From: Apus apus | Lineage: Eukaryota > Chordata > Aves > Apodiformes > Apodidae | Reading direction: 5' to 3' | DNA length: 64,000 bases | NCBI RefSeq assembly: GCF_020740795.1 | Contig: NC_067294.1 | Coordinates: 18,543,001 to 18,607,000 of the forward strand | In this document: piece after piece, positions 1 to 11,530 of the stretch | Numbering within the stretch: position 1 is the first letter of the stretch | Layout of the letters: every line of letters starts with the position of its first letter | Position numbers and translations under genes: made by a program | Notes under the pieces: model-generated | Database searches by the model: none | Told to the model about the DNA's origin: nothing | The model's input: the letters and a program-made list of their open reading frames with translations, nothing else

Positions 1-354
1 TGAAGGACCTACACCTTAGGTAAATGTTATGACCAATGAGAGAAACTGTACCCACATCCTGTGCTTCAGGTCTGAGTTTAACCGGTCAACATTTAATGGA
101 TTGGAGCTATTAGTGAATCAAGTGATGTTGATTTGTTTCAACTCTCTCCCCTCCTTCATACTTTTTTTTTTTTTGGTTTGTATGTGGTTTCTCAGTTAAT
201 ACATAGCTAATAGCTCTTATTTTTCTTAAGTTTTTTAACTGCTTAGGTCTTTCTGGATGTAAGGGTAAAAATCCATTTGACAGAAAACTTGTGTATATTT
301 AAAGACCCAACTGCTCCCCTGGAGCTTGTACGTTCAAGAATGATTAATCTGTGT

Positions 355-360
355 AATAAA
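355..360 (+). terminator. Internal poly(A) signal AATAAA
   Basis: A canonical hexamer in an AT-rich context, about 790 bases before the distal signal. It would give a shorter alternative 3' UTR. Use of the site cannot be judged from sequence alone. Confidence 0.4.
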
Positions 361-1143
361 CTGATTACTACAGTCATTACATATAACTTGGTGTGAATAG
401 GCTTTTAATTTTAAGAGCAGTTTGTTCCAGGCTAAAACTAATGGTGGATTTCTCTAAAACTTTTTTTCCATTCACCAATGGTTGCATTTGGAAGTCATGA
501 AGCAGTTTGGTTTGCATCACACAAAGGCCGTGCACCCCAGCAGGACAAACATCAGCTTGAGCATTGACATGAAATCAGGACGTGTAGTATGCCAGGAACT
601 TGACTGTTAAACCAAAAAAGCAGTTTACTCAATGAGGATCTGAGTGACATTTTACAAAGCCTAATGGTATTATTCCCACTTGCATGGGACCTAACACAAT
701 GCTTATGTACTGTAGGTAAGTGAAACCTTATGTAGCTAAAATAATGGATGTAAAAGGGTAAAAAAAGAAAAGGAAAAAAAAACCCAACCTACCAAACACA
801 TCAGCACAAACTTTCATAAAATGTAGCTTTTACATAATTACTTTGCACTAAACATTTGCAAATGTTCATACAGTTTTAAATTGTACTTGTATGTGTCTTT
901 TTTTGAACAAAGTCTTCACTTGAATCTAGTGAAAAATGTAGTTTGAAACTTTTCTTTGTATACAAGTGTATTTGCCAGCATCGTTGGTGTGAACTAGGTG
1001 AGTCTGCAAGTTTATCTCCTCTTAGTAGAATTGTAAACAAAGCCATCGACTACGAAGGAGAGGCTGTAGCCTCCAGCTCTCCAGCCACAGGGGTCTGTCC
1101 CACCCATTTTCAAATGCATCTTTACACTCTTGCACAACTGAGG

Positions 1144-1149
1144 AATAAA
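1144..1149 (+). terminator. Distal poly(A) signal AATAAA
   Basis: The hexamer is followed about 15-25 bases later by a T-rich stretch and then by TG/CT-rich DNA (TGTCCTTGTCTGCC region, about 1198-1211), the usual arrangement of a cleavage site with a downstream element. The change from AT-rich to GC-rich sequence happens just after it, which supports this as the end of the transcript near 1160-1175. Confidence 0.55.
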
Positions 1150-1169
1150 TGTCCACTGCTTTTGGTCTA

Positions 1170-2149
1170 AATCTGTTCCACTTGTCTCATCTCTCAGTGT
1201 CCTTGTCTGCCCTGCTGGATGTAAATGTTGGCAGTGCTTCTTGGAGGCTTCTCCCAGCCAGCTGTAGGTGAACCCTGGCTCCATCTCCAGCAGGCACCAC
1301 GACTGTCCCTGGCGCGGGGTCACACGTGGCTCTCCAGCTGTGGAGCAGAGCCATGTTCCCTGGCTGAGTGACAACCTGGGGGGACAGCTGCTGGGGAGGG
1401 GAGCAGCAGGTGTGCAGGGATAGGGACTGGCTGTCGGGTCACCCTAAGCTCCCAGTACTCCTGGGTTATGCCGCAAGGTGTTGGTGTTGGAGGTGAAGCA
1501 GCAGGTGTCCTGGCACTGGGGGCCTGGGTACAAACTTGTGTTGTCGGAACCAGAGGGGGAGCTGGTGGCTGGCACCATTGTCTTGGCTCTGGATTAAGCT
1601 TTAGCCATGTCTGGCCATGTTGCTAAACAGTTCTAATAGGTGGGCTCATGCTCCTGGGGGACTCTGTGTGCCCAGGGAGGTCCTGTGCACCAGCCATGGT
1701 GGGGTTGTGCCCCCGTGTTTTTGCAGTGGGGTCCCCTGTGTTCAGTGAGCAGGGCAGGCTGGAGTGGCTGCAGGCCTGGCAACGTGCACCACGGGGGACA
1801 TTCCTCCTGCCTGCCTTAGGAGTGAGCTGCCTGAGGGTGGTTCTTGTGGCAGGTGGTGGGTTTGGCTTTGGCAGTTGCTGGCTGAGGTTGGAGGAGAGAG
1901 AAGGGAGCAGTTAGGAGTGTGGAAGTTGAGGACAATGGTTTCCCTTTCAGGTGGGGCAGAAGTCACGTACACTGGGTGAGAGGGGAGCAACCATGGGTGG
2001 ATAGGAACAGCAGGGACCTGGGTGTTGGAACAGCTTCAACTGGGACTGTTACCCTGTGTGCTGGAGGGTTTGCCTCATACTTGTGAGGAAGGGTCAGACT
2101 TGGATCAATGTGGCACAAGTGGTGTAAGAGCAAGGCTGGTGACCCTTGG
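1170..2149. other. Intergenic, no feature seen
   Basis: GC-rich, non-repetitive sequence. The open frames here are short, overlap on both strands and resemble nothing I recognise. Confidence 0.5.
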
Positions 2150-2330
2150 GTCAACCTGCCACTGGCCCAGGTTGCCCAGGGAAGCTGTGGCTGCCCCATC
2201 CCTGGCAGTGTTGAAGGGCAGGTTGGATGGGACTTGGAGCAACCTGGGCTGGTGGGAGGTGTCCCTGACAGGGAATAGGAGGTAGATTATCTTTAAGGTC
2301 CATTCCAAGCCAAATCCACCTGGGATTCTA
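2150..2330 (+). mobile_element. CR1 LINE fragment, 3' end
   Basis: Holds the shared segment containing GTTGCCCAGGGAAGCTGTGG, then GGTTGGATGGGACTTGGAGC and the terminal part with ATCTTTAAGGTCCATTCC, ending in GATTCTA. It is a strongly 5'-truncated, sense-oriented copy with no ORF2 coding capacity. Confidence 0.9.
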
Positions 2331-4479
2331 AGCAGGGAGTACGTACACTGTCCCTCCTGTGGGCTGACCACTTGTTGTGGAGGGTTGTACCATGAACTAG
2401 ATGAGGGACCTCTTTATTCTAGGATTTGATTCAAAACCTAATCCAGTTTAGCCTTTTTGGGACTAGAAACTTGTTCTTCTGAATGTGTTGTGTGTGTTTT
2501 AATATAAAACAGCACAAGGAGCTGGGGGCTCCTGTTGTTGCCTTTCTAGGAACTCTGAGCTTGTCGTGTCATGAATGTGTCCCTGTCTGATTTTTTTTTG
2601 GACTTGATTTAGTATTTGAATGACTCCACTTTATATGGCTTTCTTTGGGCTGGGATGTCTATGGCTGTAGATGGTACATGCAAGTTCCCTTTTTCCTGAC
2701 ATGCACTAGGCAAATGGGTTTTATTAAAAACAATACAAAATTCTGGGCTGCTTCGACTCTTCCAGCTGTGGCAGTGCTGCAGAGCTGAAACACTGCCTGG
2801 AGATGCTGGTAGTGTTCCTCAGCACCCACCCACTGAAGCTGAGTGAACCACAGGACAAATAACTCAGTTCAGGGAGGCTGGGGGTGCTGGGTGGAGCAGC
2901 TGGCAGAGTGAAGCATCACCTGGAATGGGACCTTCCAGGCGCTGTTGGGTGCCTGTGCTTGCACACAGCAGAATGTCATCCAGGGCTTTCAGCACCACTC
3001 CTGGCTCAGTGCTGCATGCCCACTTGTTGCTGTGCAGGGGTGGCCAGGCAGCTTAAATGTTGCTGTGGCTCAGAGTGATGGGCCTGTGGACTGGGATGGG
3101 GCTGGTTCTGGCCTATGCTGGAGGCCTGGCTGCTGTGCTTGTAACACCTGGCTCAGGAGCACCTGCTGCTGTTTCTTTAGTAGCTTCTTAGCAGTGCAAG
3201 AGTTACTGTTCTCTTCCATTACTCCCTTGTTCTACCAGTGATTTCTAGTAAGCTGCAGCCTGAAGCATCCCCAGACTTCTTTGTTCAGACTGCACACATC
3301 CAGTGATGTAGAAAAAACGGTAGGACTGAGCTGGGATGTGATCCTGTGTCCTTGGTGTACTCAGGAAAGCAAACTGTCCCTGCCCCTTGGCTTCCCTGGC
3401 TGCTGGGAGCTGCAGACAGAAACGTCTCACTGGGTTTGCTGACAGCCTTGGTCACCTTCTTGCTATTTGCAGCAGCAAAACTGCTCGAGAGCTGCGCTTG
3501 TTTCCAGTTCTGATGTATGGTAGAAGGTCAGAAGCCTGCAGGAAGGACTGTGGGGTGTGCTTTGCCCTGTTGGAGATGGATTCCTTGTGCCCTGAGCAGC
3601 TCTTGCTGGGGAGAACATGGCAGAAGACCTGGGGATGTGAGAGGTATAGAAGAAAGCTGTTGAAAGTAGTTCAAATTTTTCATGTCACCTTGCTCTGAAG
3701 AACCAGAATAACACAACAAACCATCTCTGAAATGTGTTCAGCACTTCCACTCCAGGTGGAGGAGCCCTTGGGCAAGGGCTCCAGGTGCAGCTGCTTGCCT
3801 GGGCAGAGCTTGGAAGCTGCCTTCTCCAGGAACAAAAGCCCTTTGGTGTGTCTGAGTAGAAGGAAGTCTGGCCTCTAAATAACCTTGGAGCAATTTTTGC
3901 TCTCATCCCTTCAGCATTAGCCCACCTCCCTCCTGCAGACAGCTAGAAAACAGCTTCACCCCCCAGTGCTTGTTTCCTTCCATTCTCTGGCTCGTTTGTG
4001 TAGATTAGAGCCAGTCTGTGATCAGAGTTGGAAATCTGAGTAGTTTGGGGGGTTGGCAGGAGCCGTTTCCTACGGGGATGCACAGGGACAAGAAATGTGT
4101 TGAGGGCACCTGGTGGCAGGTTACCAGCAGGAAAAACCTGCTGTCCAGCTTTCTGGATGTGTGGAGCCCAAGCCCTGCATGAGTGACAGCAGCGGGGGCT
4201 TGGGGAGGGATCCCTGCAGCCACGTCCTTGCCTGCAGTGTGTGTGACCCCAGCTGTGCCACCCCTGCCTGTTCTGCTGTGACGTGTTGTGATTTGTTCCC
4301 CATTAAATAATTCCCCAAAACTCACTGTGCCTTGGCTGCTTTTTTGCTTTACCTCTGTCTTTTGCCTACTTTTTCCCCCCCCTCATTTCGTTCTCTTTCC
4401 TCTCGTGGCTGCACTCTCCCTTGTGCCCGAAGGTCCTGGGCTGCTCTGTCCTCTGCTCAGCTGTCTCCAGCCACCTTCA
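2331..4479. other. Intergenic, no gene seen
   Basis: Mixed composition, with AT-rich patches at about 2400-2740 and 3860-4050. TTTATT at 2720-2725 (a minus-strand AATAAA) and ATTAAA near 4300 are isolated and not accompanied by recognisable exons. A C/T-rich tract lies at about 4335-4415. Confidence 0.45.
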
Positions 4480-4848
4480 TTTGAAGAGAAGGTGCTGGGT
4501 GGAGCTCTTGGTGGCCTCCCAGTGCCTGAGGGGGCTCCAGGAAAGCTGGGGAGGGACTTTGACAAAGGCTTGTAGTGAGAGGACAAGGGGGAATGGATTA
4601 AAACTGGAGCAGGGGACAATTTAGGTGACACATGAGGGGGAAATTCTTCACTGTGAGGGTGGTGAGAGCCTGGCCCAGGTTGCCCAGGGAAGCTGTGGCT
4701 GCCCCATCCCTGGCAGTGTTGAAGGGCAGGTTGGATGGGGCTTGGAGCAGCCTGGGCTGGTGGGAGGTGTCCCTGCCCATGCAGGGGAGTTGGAACTGGG
4801 TGATGTGTGAGGTGCCTTCCAACCCAAACCATCCTGTGATTCTATGAT
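4480..4848 (+). mobile_element. CR1 LINE fragment, 3' end
   Basis: Sense copy that reaches further 5' than its neighbours: it includes AGTGCCTGAGGGGGCTCCAG and GGGGAAATTCTTCACTGTGA, then the shared 3' segment, and ends GTGATTCTATGAT. The body is close to the other copies of this subfamily in the window. Confidence 0.93.
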
Positions 4849-5894
4849 CTCGTTTGGGTTTTTTATCTCCCTGTGAAGCCTGGTTTGCTCTGGTCGTGTT
4901 GAGTAGCCTTGGTGGAAACCCAAGCAAGCCCTGCTTGGGTTACTCGTCCTCCAGTTTAGCATCTGCTTATGGTTTTATTTCTGCCTTTGGGCTCCCCCCC
5001 TTTCCTCCCCTATGTGAGAATGTTCAGTTTTATTGTCCTGTAGTTCTGTCAAAGCACCTCCGGGTGGGTGAGGAGCTCCCATGTTTACAATTTTTGCCCT
5101 TTCATGAACAAATCGATTTATAATGGACACTTTTTATGGGTAAATCTCTCGCCATGTTGCTCAAGGAGAGATTTATGGGTGAGTTTATCTCAACAAGTTG
5201 CTGTGTACACTTTCTTGCCCTCATCAATGGGGGAAAGCTGCTCCCATTGATGGAAGGTCTTGCAGGGCTGGAGCTTCTGGTAGGTAGTAGCTGGGTCTGC
5301 TGAGCCTGCAGAGCTGATCAGGGTGGAATTGCACGGGGTTGGGTTGAAAGAGCAAGTCAAGGGGTGTAGCTGCAGCTCAGGATTTTGAACAAGCTGGGAA
5401 TGCACCTTTTTTTGGTCACTGGAGGCACCAGCAATATTGCTCAGGCTCTGCTGGCTTCCTGTGGGAGAGAAACCATGTTTATTGGCACTGGAGGCCCAGC
5501 CAGCCCTGTTCTTTCTCCCATAGTGACCAAAATAAAAGTCCTTGGTGAGAAGATGGGAACAGAGTGGGTGATGCTTGGCCTACCCTCACTTCCAGCTGCA
5601 GAGCTGCTGGTGGGGAGGGGTGGGTTCTGTGACCTCCTTGCTTACCTGCGGATGTGTCCTCTCTGTCCTTGCATTTGTGTCACCTCTTATTGTTTATTCA
5701 TATTTGATCTTGTCAGTGCAGGGGGGTTTGGTGGCACTGGGGATGATGGCATGAGCAGGGGAAGCAGGGCTTCTCAGGGGTGGGCAGCCAGGAACAGCTG
5801 GATAGAGGGGACTTGGAATGACATCACCCCTTTGAGGTGATTCCAAATCAGAATTGCTGTTAAGCTCCTACCCTAGAAAACCCTTGGTGTAGGA
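4849..5894. other. Intergenic, no gene seen
   Basis: The frame at 5385-5840 (151 codons) is the longest here, but it has no recognisable domain and no splice or promoter context. AATAAA near 5530 is isolated. Confidence 0.45.
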
Positions 5895-6430
5895 TGCCAC
5901 ATTTGAGGCCACGCCTGGAGTGTTGTGTCCAGTTCTGGGCACCTCAATTCAAGAGAGATCTCGAGGTGCTGGAGCGAGGACAGAGGAGGCAACGGAGCTG
6001 GTGAAGGGCCTGGAGAATAAACCTGATGAAGAAGGCTTGAAGGAGCTGGGGATGTTTATTCTGAGGAAGAGGAGGCTGAGGGGAGACCTCATCAGTCTCT
6101 ACAATTACCTGAAAGGTCATTGGAGAGAGGCTGGTGCTGGTCTCTTCTCACAGGTCATTAGCGACAGAACAAGAGGGAAGGGCTTCAAGCTGCACCAGGG
6201 GAGGATTAGACTGGACATTAGGGAACATTTTTTCTCAGCACGAGTGTTCAGACCCTGGAACAGGCTGCCCAGAGAGATGGTGGAGTCACCATCCCTGGGT
6301 GTGTTGAAGGGTTGTTTGGATGTGATGTTGGTGGAGATGATTTAGGGGAGAACTTTGTAGAGTAGGGATGATGGTTGGACTGGGTGATCTCAAGGAGCTT
6401 TTCCAACCTGAATGGTTCTAGGATTCTATG
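5895..6430 (+). mobile_element. CR1 LINE copy of an older, different subfamily
   Basis: Sense copy of about 540 bp with the landmarks TGGAGTGTTGTGTCCAGTTC, AGGAGGCTGAGGGGAGACCT, CTGGAACAGGCTGCCCAGAG and a 3' end at GGATTCTATG. It differs clearly from the subfamily at 4480, 9289 and 20430. The 141-codon frame inside it (5920-6345) is leftover CR1 3' sequence, not a host gene. Confidence 0.93.
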
Positions 6431-8555
6431 CCCATGACAGAAAAGTGGTTCTTTCTTAATTGAAGGTAAACCTAGAGGGAGCAGCTCCCTCAGGGGAAGG
6501 GCAGCCTGTGCTGTGGTGCCCCTGCCCTGAGCAAGAGCCCCCTGTGCTCCACCCCCCTGGGCTTGGCAGGAGCAAACTTAGAGTCTGCAAAGCCCACAAG
6601 GCTTTTTGTTGCTGGTCTTTGGCATCTTTTTTTCAGAAGACAGCCTAGTTTGGGGGTTGTTTGTTTTTTGGGGTTTTTTTTGCTTGGTTTATGTTGTGGT
6701 TTTGGTTTTTTTTTGCTTGGTTTGGCTTTTTTTTGGTGGATTTTGTTTGTTTTTTTAACTATTGAGTGGTGTGTTGTCCTTCATAAGTTGGTAGCAATAA
6801 GAGACCCTGGCCAGCCAAGGGGAGCTGTGGAGCTCTGTGCTCTTAGGCTGTTCTTACCAGGTTATCACATAAAGAGCCTCCCCCCAGAAGGGCTGGGGAA
6901 CACCTACCCCTGAAGGCAAAGTTCTGGAAGGGAGTGTGGAGTAACCAGGAGCTTGTTACAGAGACCACAGTCCTGAACTTGGACCAGCTCATGGAATGAG
7001 GAGGGTAGCAGGGCATGGGCTGTGGTGTCCTGCTGCAGGACTCTGCCTGTTGTCTCAACACTGGCTGCTGGAACTCTTCTTCCAGGCCTCTTTTCCAAGC
7101 TCCTCTGATAGGAGATGATGCATGTCCTGAAGCCATGAACACCAGACCTCTATTAACAGTCCCTGTGTCCAGCTGAAACAGCCTGGTCCTGCCCTCACCC
7201 AGCAGGTGGAGGTGCCTCAGGAGACAACTTGGCTACACCAGGCAGCATCTTAGTCCCTGCTCTCAGCAGGGCAAGAGGCATCTGGGGTGACCAGGCTGAG
7301 GGAAAGGAGCAAACTGACTTTGGGGCACCACAGCTGGCAGCAAAATGTGTTCTTGGTGGGGGAACATCAATGTCTTGGGCTGATGGACCAAAGAGGAACC
7401 TGGAGGTGCCACTGGGGAGGGGTCTGACCCCCTTTCCCTGAAACAAAATCAGGGGTTTGTATCCAAACCATCTCCCTCCTCACCTCCAGAGCACTCCAGT
7501 AGTTTTGTGGTTCCTGGGAGATGGTATTTCCATGTGTCTGCTCTTGACCCAGTGTTCAGTGTGTTTGATTAAAACTGGTGCAGCTTGAGAGTGTGATTTT
7601 TTAATTATTATTATTCTTTTTATTTTCATTTTTCCACTTAATCTTGCCTTTGAGCTGTGTGGGTTTGATGCGGTGACACCCTCAGTGGCTCTGGTGGGGT
7701 CTGTGTTCATTCACCAGGGGGCTCAGTGGCTCTGCAGCTCCACGGGGCATCATGCACCTCCCTCTCTCCACACGTGGGAGCAGCCCCAGCAAACCCAGCA
7801 GTCCTGTTGTGAGTCCCGTTGAGCAGAAAAATAACTTGGGGCCACCTGAGCTTCAAGAAAACCCTCTTTGTACTTTCTGCCTTTGCCTTGGCTGGTGCAC
7901 AGCTCCCTTGTGCTGCCCAGCCTCCTGCCCAGCCTCCTGCCCACACTCGTGGTGCTCTGAATTGTCCAGTCCTCTCTTCTGTTCATGCTGTGCGTGGCTT
8001 CCCTGATTTACCCCCCACCCTTTTTGTTGTTCTTGGCTTGTGTGGTTTTGGTTGGTTCGTTGGTTTTTAACCCCCTCGGCCGACACCTTACAGGGTAAGA
8101 GCTGGGACTGTCAGGAGGAGCAACAGGACAAAGCAGAGCAGGGGTGATCCAGGTGCCTGGATGCACTTGGACTCTTTGCTGTGTCTGAGCAGGTGGGGTG
8201 GTGGCTTGGCCAGAGGTGAAGGTTGTGTCCTTAGCCCAGCTGGGGCATCTCAGTCCCCGTCCTTCATCTTGCCAACTAGTGACTGGGATTGCCCCTTGTA
8301 TAAAACTCCGTGTAAGTTTTCTTCCTGTTGTAACCCTAAATACCAACATGAAGTACTTGGTGTCCCAGCTTGTAATCCCTTCTTGGAAAATGCTGAGGAA
8401 AAAGCTGTAGGAACTTCTCCACATCCGTGGTGACCACCCCACAGAAGGACAGGCTGTTGCCAAGCAGACATTGCTGGGTTCCTTGTGGGATAACTGTCCA
8501 AGTGCTGCAGTTGGAAATGACAGACAACAGGTAGGTATGGCCCCTCTGCTCATAC
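6431..8555. other. Intergenic; T/G-rich low-complexity and AT-rich patch
   Basis: 6640-6765 is a run of T tracts broken by GG and GC (GGTTTTTTTTGCTTGG is repeated). 7590-7640 is T/A-rich with repeated ATT. A short direct repeat, TGCCCAGCCTCC, occurs at about 7915-7940. No gene recognised. Confidence 0.5.
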
Positions 8556-8614
8556 TCTGTATGGTTGGACCTCATGATCTTGGAAGACATTTCCAACTTT
8601 AATGCGTCTGTGAT
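8556..8614 (+). mobile_element. CR1 3'-terminal fragment
   Basis: About 60 bp with ATGGTTGGACCTCATGATCT, then ACATTTCCAAC and a degenerate end (CTGTGAT). This is the diagnostic CR1 tail. The copy is old or heavily truncated. Confidence 0.75.
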
Positions 8615-9288
8615 CTTGCCTCAGTCAAGTTACTCACAAATGATGTGGCCTCTGTAAGGCACCCACCAGGAAAACCATGTTCTCTGTCCAGGGGTGTGTT
8701 TGTGAGGCTGCCCTGTGTCCCTGCCTCCTCCAGGGATGGTCTTGGCTGGGTGTTGGGGGTTGGTGCCACCCCAGCTCAGCCCCATGGAGGATCAGATGGG
8801 GATAAGGGCAGGTCCCCTGCTTGGAGGTGAGATGGGGCATGCCTTGGGGAGGTGGTGGTGAGGCCCCCTTGGTGCAAAGCTAAAGGGGCTTCACTGTGGG
8901 ACTTGAACCTCCCCTGCTTTGCCTGGATCCTGTCATGCAGTGACAATGTTCTCCTGCCCCACCGGGTTGCCTCACCACGAACTGCATGAAATTCCAAATC
9001 CTTCAGGCTTCTTGGCCCCGTTTCTCCTTCCTAGTGCTGTCTCTTTTCTCCTTCTCTCCCAGCAAACCAGACTTCCTGCTGGGCTGTGTTTGTCCCAGCC
9101 CTCCCCAGGCTGTTGGCTGCCCCAGAAGCATCTGAGCACAGATGTTCTCTCAGCCAAGCCCTTGTCTGGGCATTGTGACACCCTGGTTGGGCACGGGGAC
9201 AAACCTGAGGCTGTCACCCAGGTTGAAGCTGATGCAGCCCCTCTGGGTGTGGGGGAAGGTGTGGGAATAGCTGAATTCTTGTCCTTTT
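8615..9288. other. Intergenic, no feature seen
   Basis: Non-repetitive, GC-rich. Nothing recognisable on either strand. Confidence 0.45.
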
Positions 9289-9712
9289 CATAGAAACACG
9301 GGATGGTTTGGGTTGGAAGGAACCTCACAGATAATCCAGTACCAACCCCCTGCATGGGCAGGGACACCTCCCACCAGCCCAGGTTGCTTCAAGCCCCATC
9401 CAACCTGCCCTTCAACACTGCCAGGGATGGGGCAGCCACAGCTTCCCTGGGCAACCTGGGCCAGGCTCTCACCACCCTCAGAGTGAAGAATTTATTATTA
9501 ATATCTTAATATCCCCTCTTTCAGCTTGAAACCATCCCCCCTCATCCCATCCCTCCCTGCCTTTGTCCCAAGCACCTCCCCAGCTTTCCTGGAGCCCCTT
9601 CAGGCACTGGAAGGTGCTCTAAGGTCTCCCTGGAGCCTTCTCTTCAGGCAGAACAACCCCACCTCTCAGCCTGTTGCCATAGCAGAGCTGCTCCAGGGAT
9701 CTGGAGCCCCTT
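9289..9712 (-). mobile_element. CR1 LINE copy, antisense
   Basis: Begins with the inverted tail CATAGAAACACGGGATGG, then GGTTTGGGTTGGAAGGAACC and the inverted shared segment (CCTCCCACCAGCCCAGGTTG). It carries a small AT insertion or decay near 9490-9510 and runs to about 9712 through CTTCTCTTCAGGCAGAAC. It belongs to the same subfamily as 4480 and 11089. Confidence 0.93.
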
Positions 9713-10130
9713 CTTGGACCTCAAGCCACATCTGCTCCTGTAGCAAACTGGCCCAGACATTGTGTTCACACAAGGGAAGGAACCCAACCCAGAATCTTCC
9801 AAAGAGCACCCATCCTTCTGCCCTTAGGCTGCCTGTCTCTGGGCACTGCTGGAAGCTCCAGGGCTTTTCCAGGAAGGACCAAGAATGTGCCCATCTCCCC
9901 AGAGCCTGCGAGGGTCAGGGGGCTGAGCAGAGCTGGTGCTGCCTGTGGCTTTGCCCAGGAGAAGAGGGGTCCTGGGGCACCGATGCTCTGGCAGCTGCCT
10001 GCAGGGGAGGGGAGAAGGGACAGGGGTGCTGCTCCCAGCAGGATGTGGCCCAGGGAGTGGCTGTCACACCTTTGCCAGGGGTCCCAGGGGAAACCCGAGT
10101 GCCAGGGGGTGGCAGGGCAGAAGTCCCCCC
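9713..10130. other. Intergenic, GC-rich
   Basis: No gene recognised. It leads into a CpG island. Confidence 0.4.
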
Positions 10131-10680
10131 TGAGGCAGAAGGGTCTGGCTGGAGGGACAGGAGGGGAAACGGCTCAGCCCCCGCGGGGAAGGGGCGTTTG
10201 TCTCCTGGGGGTGGTTTGTCGAGACCGATTTGGGGTGTCCAGCTGTGAGTGACGCTGGGCAGGGGGGGTGCGGGCGGTGAGGCCAAGGACGAGGGGCTGG
10301 AGGACCCCGGGGCGCCCCGGCTGGGGGCGGGCGCCGCATCGCTTGGTGCGGGTGACAAAATGCACCCGAACATAGGAAATAACCCCCCAGCAGGGCCAAA
10401 AACAGAAAACACCGCTCCCGGCCAGGGAGGGGGGAGGGTGTGTGTGTGTGTGTGTGTGTGTCCCCCCTCTCCGCCCTGCAGAGCGGGGCAGCGGGACCCC
10501 CCCCCCGGCCGCGCTGTCCCCGGCGCCCCGCGGAGGCTCCGGCCGATCCGCCGGGCTGCCAGGGGAGGGCAGCAAAGGCCGGGGGACCGGAGCAGCTGCC
10601 GCAGCCCCCCCGGCCACCCCCGTGTCCCCCATGTCCCCCCGCAGCTCCGGGCTGGCAGCGGGGCAGGGCGCGGAAAACCC
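10130..10680. promoter_or_regulatory. CpG island A
   Basis: CpG becomes frequent (CCCCCGCGGGG, GGGGCGCCCCGG, GGCGGGCGCCGCATCG and similar) against a CpG-poor flank. The frames through this island (for example 10174-10632 minus) are composition effects. No initiator or first exon can be chosen. It could be a promoter or an orphan island. Confidence 0.55.
10439..10461. repeat. (TG)n microsatellite
   Basis: About eleven perfect TG units inside CpG island A. It is probably polymorphic and able to form Z-DNA. Confidence 0.95.
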
Positions 10681-10684
10681 TGAT

Positions 10685-10800
10685 GTTGATGAAACGCCCG
10701 TTCTTACGTTAAACGTGTATTCTAGAATGACAGTGATGGTATAAAACCAAGATATGTGATTTTAAAATTATTGTTTATGATTATAATAAAAGACAAGGTC
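10685..10800. promoter_or_regulatory. AT-rich islet beside CpG island A, candidate conserved element
   Basis: Base composition flips abruptly from very GC-rich to AT-rich: TTCTTACGTTAAACGTGT, then ATTTTAAAATTATTGTTTAT and AATAAAAG at 10785-10792. It is not CR1 or simple repeat. It may be a conserved noncoding block or the end of a transcript from the island (the AATAAA fits both). Conservation cannot be seen here. Confidence 0.3.
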
Positions 10801-11088
10801 CCCACCAAGATGAGCGGATGCACTGCGTGATGCTCCAGTGCCCCAAATCCTCCCCCAGGTGTCCTCTGGAGATGCAGAGGGGTGGTCCTGCTGCTGGGGC
10901 TGGCAGGGGACCTGGCAGCTCCTGGGGAACCTGCTGAGAAATATGGGGGAGGCCATGGGGAGTCCCGGTGCAGGGAGGTGGGACATCACTCTTGTGAAGT
11001 CCTTTCCTGCAGAACCAGGGTCAGGATGGGGGATGCTTGGCCTACCCACTACTCACTGTTGGGCAGGAGCACCCACAGCATCCCCAAA
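10801..11088. other. Intergenic, nothing seen
   Basis: GC-rich unique sequence between the AT-rich islet and a CR1 copy. Confidence 0.4.
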
Positions 11089-11530
11089 CATAGAATCACA
11101 GGGTGGTTTGGGTTGGAAGGCACCTCACAGATCATCCAGTCCCACCCCCTGCACGGGCAGGGACACCTCCCACCAGCCCAGGTTGCTCCAAGCCCCATCC
11201 AACCTGCCCTTCAACGCTGCCAGGGATGGGGCAGCCACAGCTTCCCTGGGCAGCCTGGGCCAGGGTCTCACCACCCTCACAGTGAAGAATTTCTTCCAAA
11301 GATCTCATCTCAATCTCCCCTCTTCCAGTTTGAAACTGTTCCCCCTTGTCCCACCCCTCCCTGCCCTTGTCCCAAGCCCCTCCCCAGCTTTCCTGGAGCC
11401 CCTTCAGGCACTGGAAGCTGCTCTCAGGTCTCCCTGGAGCCTTCTCTTCTCCAGGCTGAACACCCCAACTCTCCCAGCCTGTCTCCAGAGCAGAGCTGCT
11501 CCAGCCCTCCCATCATCTCTGTGGCTCTGT
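11089..11530 (-). mobile_element. CR1 LINE copy, antisense
   Basis: Starts CATAGAATCACAGGGTGG and contains the inverted shared segment, the part with GTGAAGAATTTCTTCC, and extends to CCAGCCCTCCCATCATCTCT. It is one of the most intact copies of the young subfamily. The 245- and 287-codon frames at 10838-11745 read across it and are not genes. Confidence 0.95.

Larger units (their letters stand above)
1..1165 (+). other. Probable 3' UTR of a gene that begins before the window
   Basis: This stretch is clearly more AT-rich than the rest of the window and is T-rich on the plus strand, as vertebrate 3' UTRs usually are. It has no long open frame, holds two canonical AATAAA signals (355 and 1144), and the GC-rich intergenic character starts soon after the second. 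The 75-codon frame at 943-1170 spans the poly(A) signal and is most likely not coding. I do not recognise the gene. The strand follows from T-richness and from the placement of the signals. A long noncoding RNA or an AT-rich conserved block is the main alternative. What is seen is base composition and signals; the UTR call is inference. Confidence 0.6.

Noticed and set aside
7905-7945. Short CCTGCCCAGCCT direct repeat as a minisatellite
   Set aside because: Only two to three units, too short to call.
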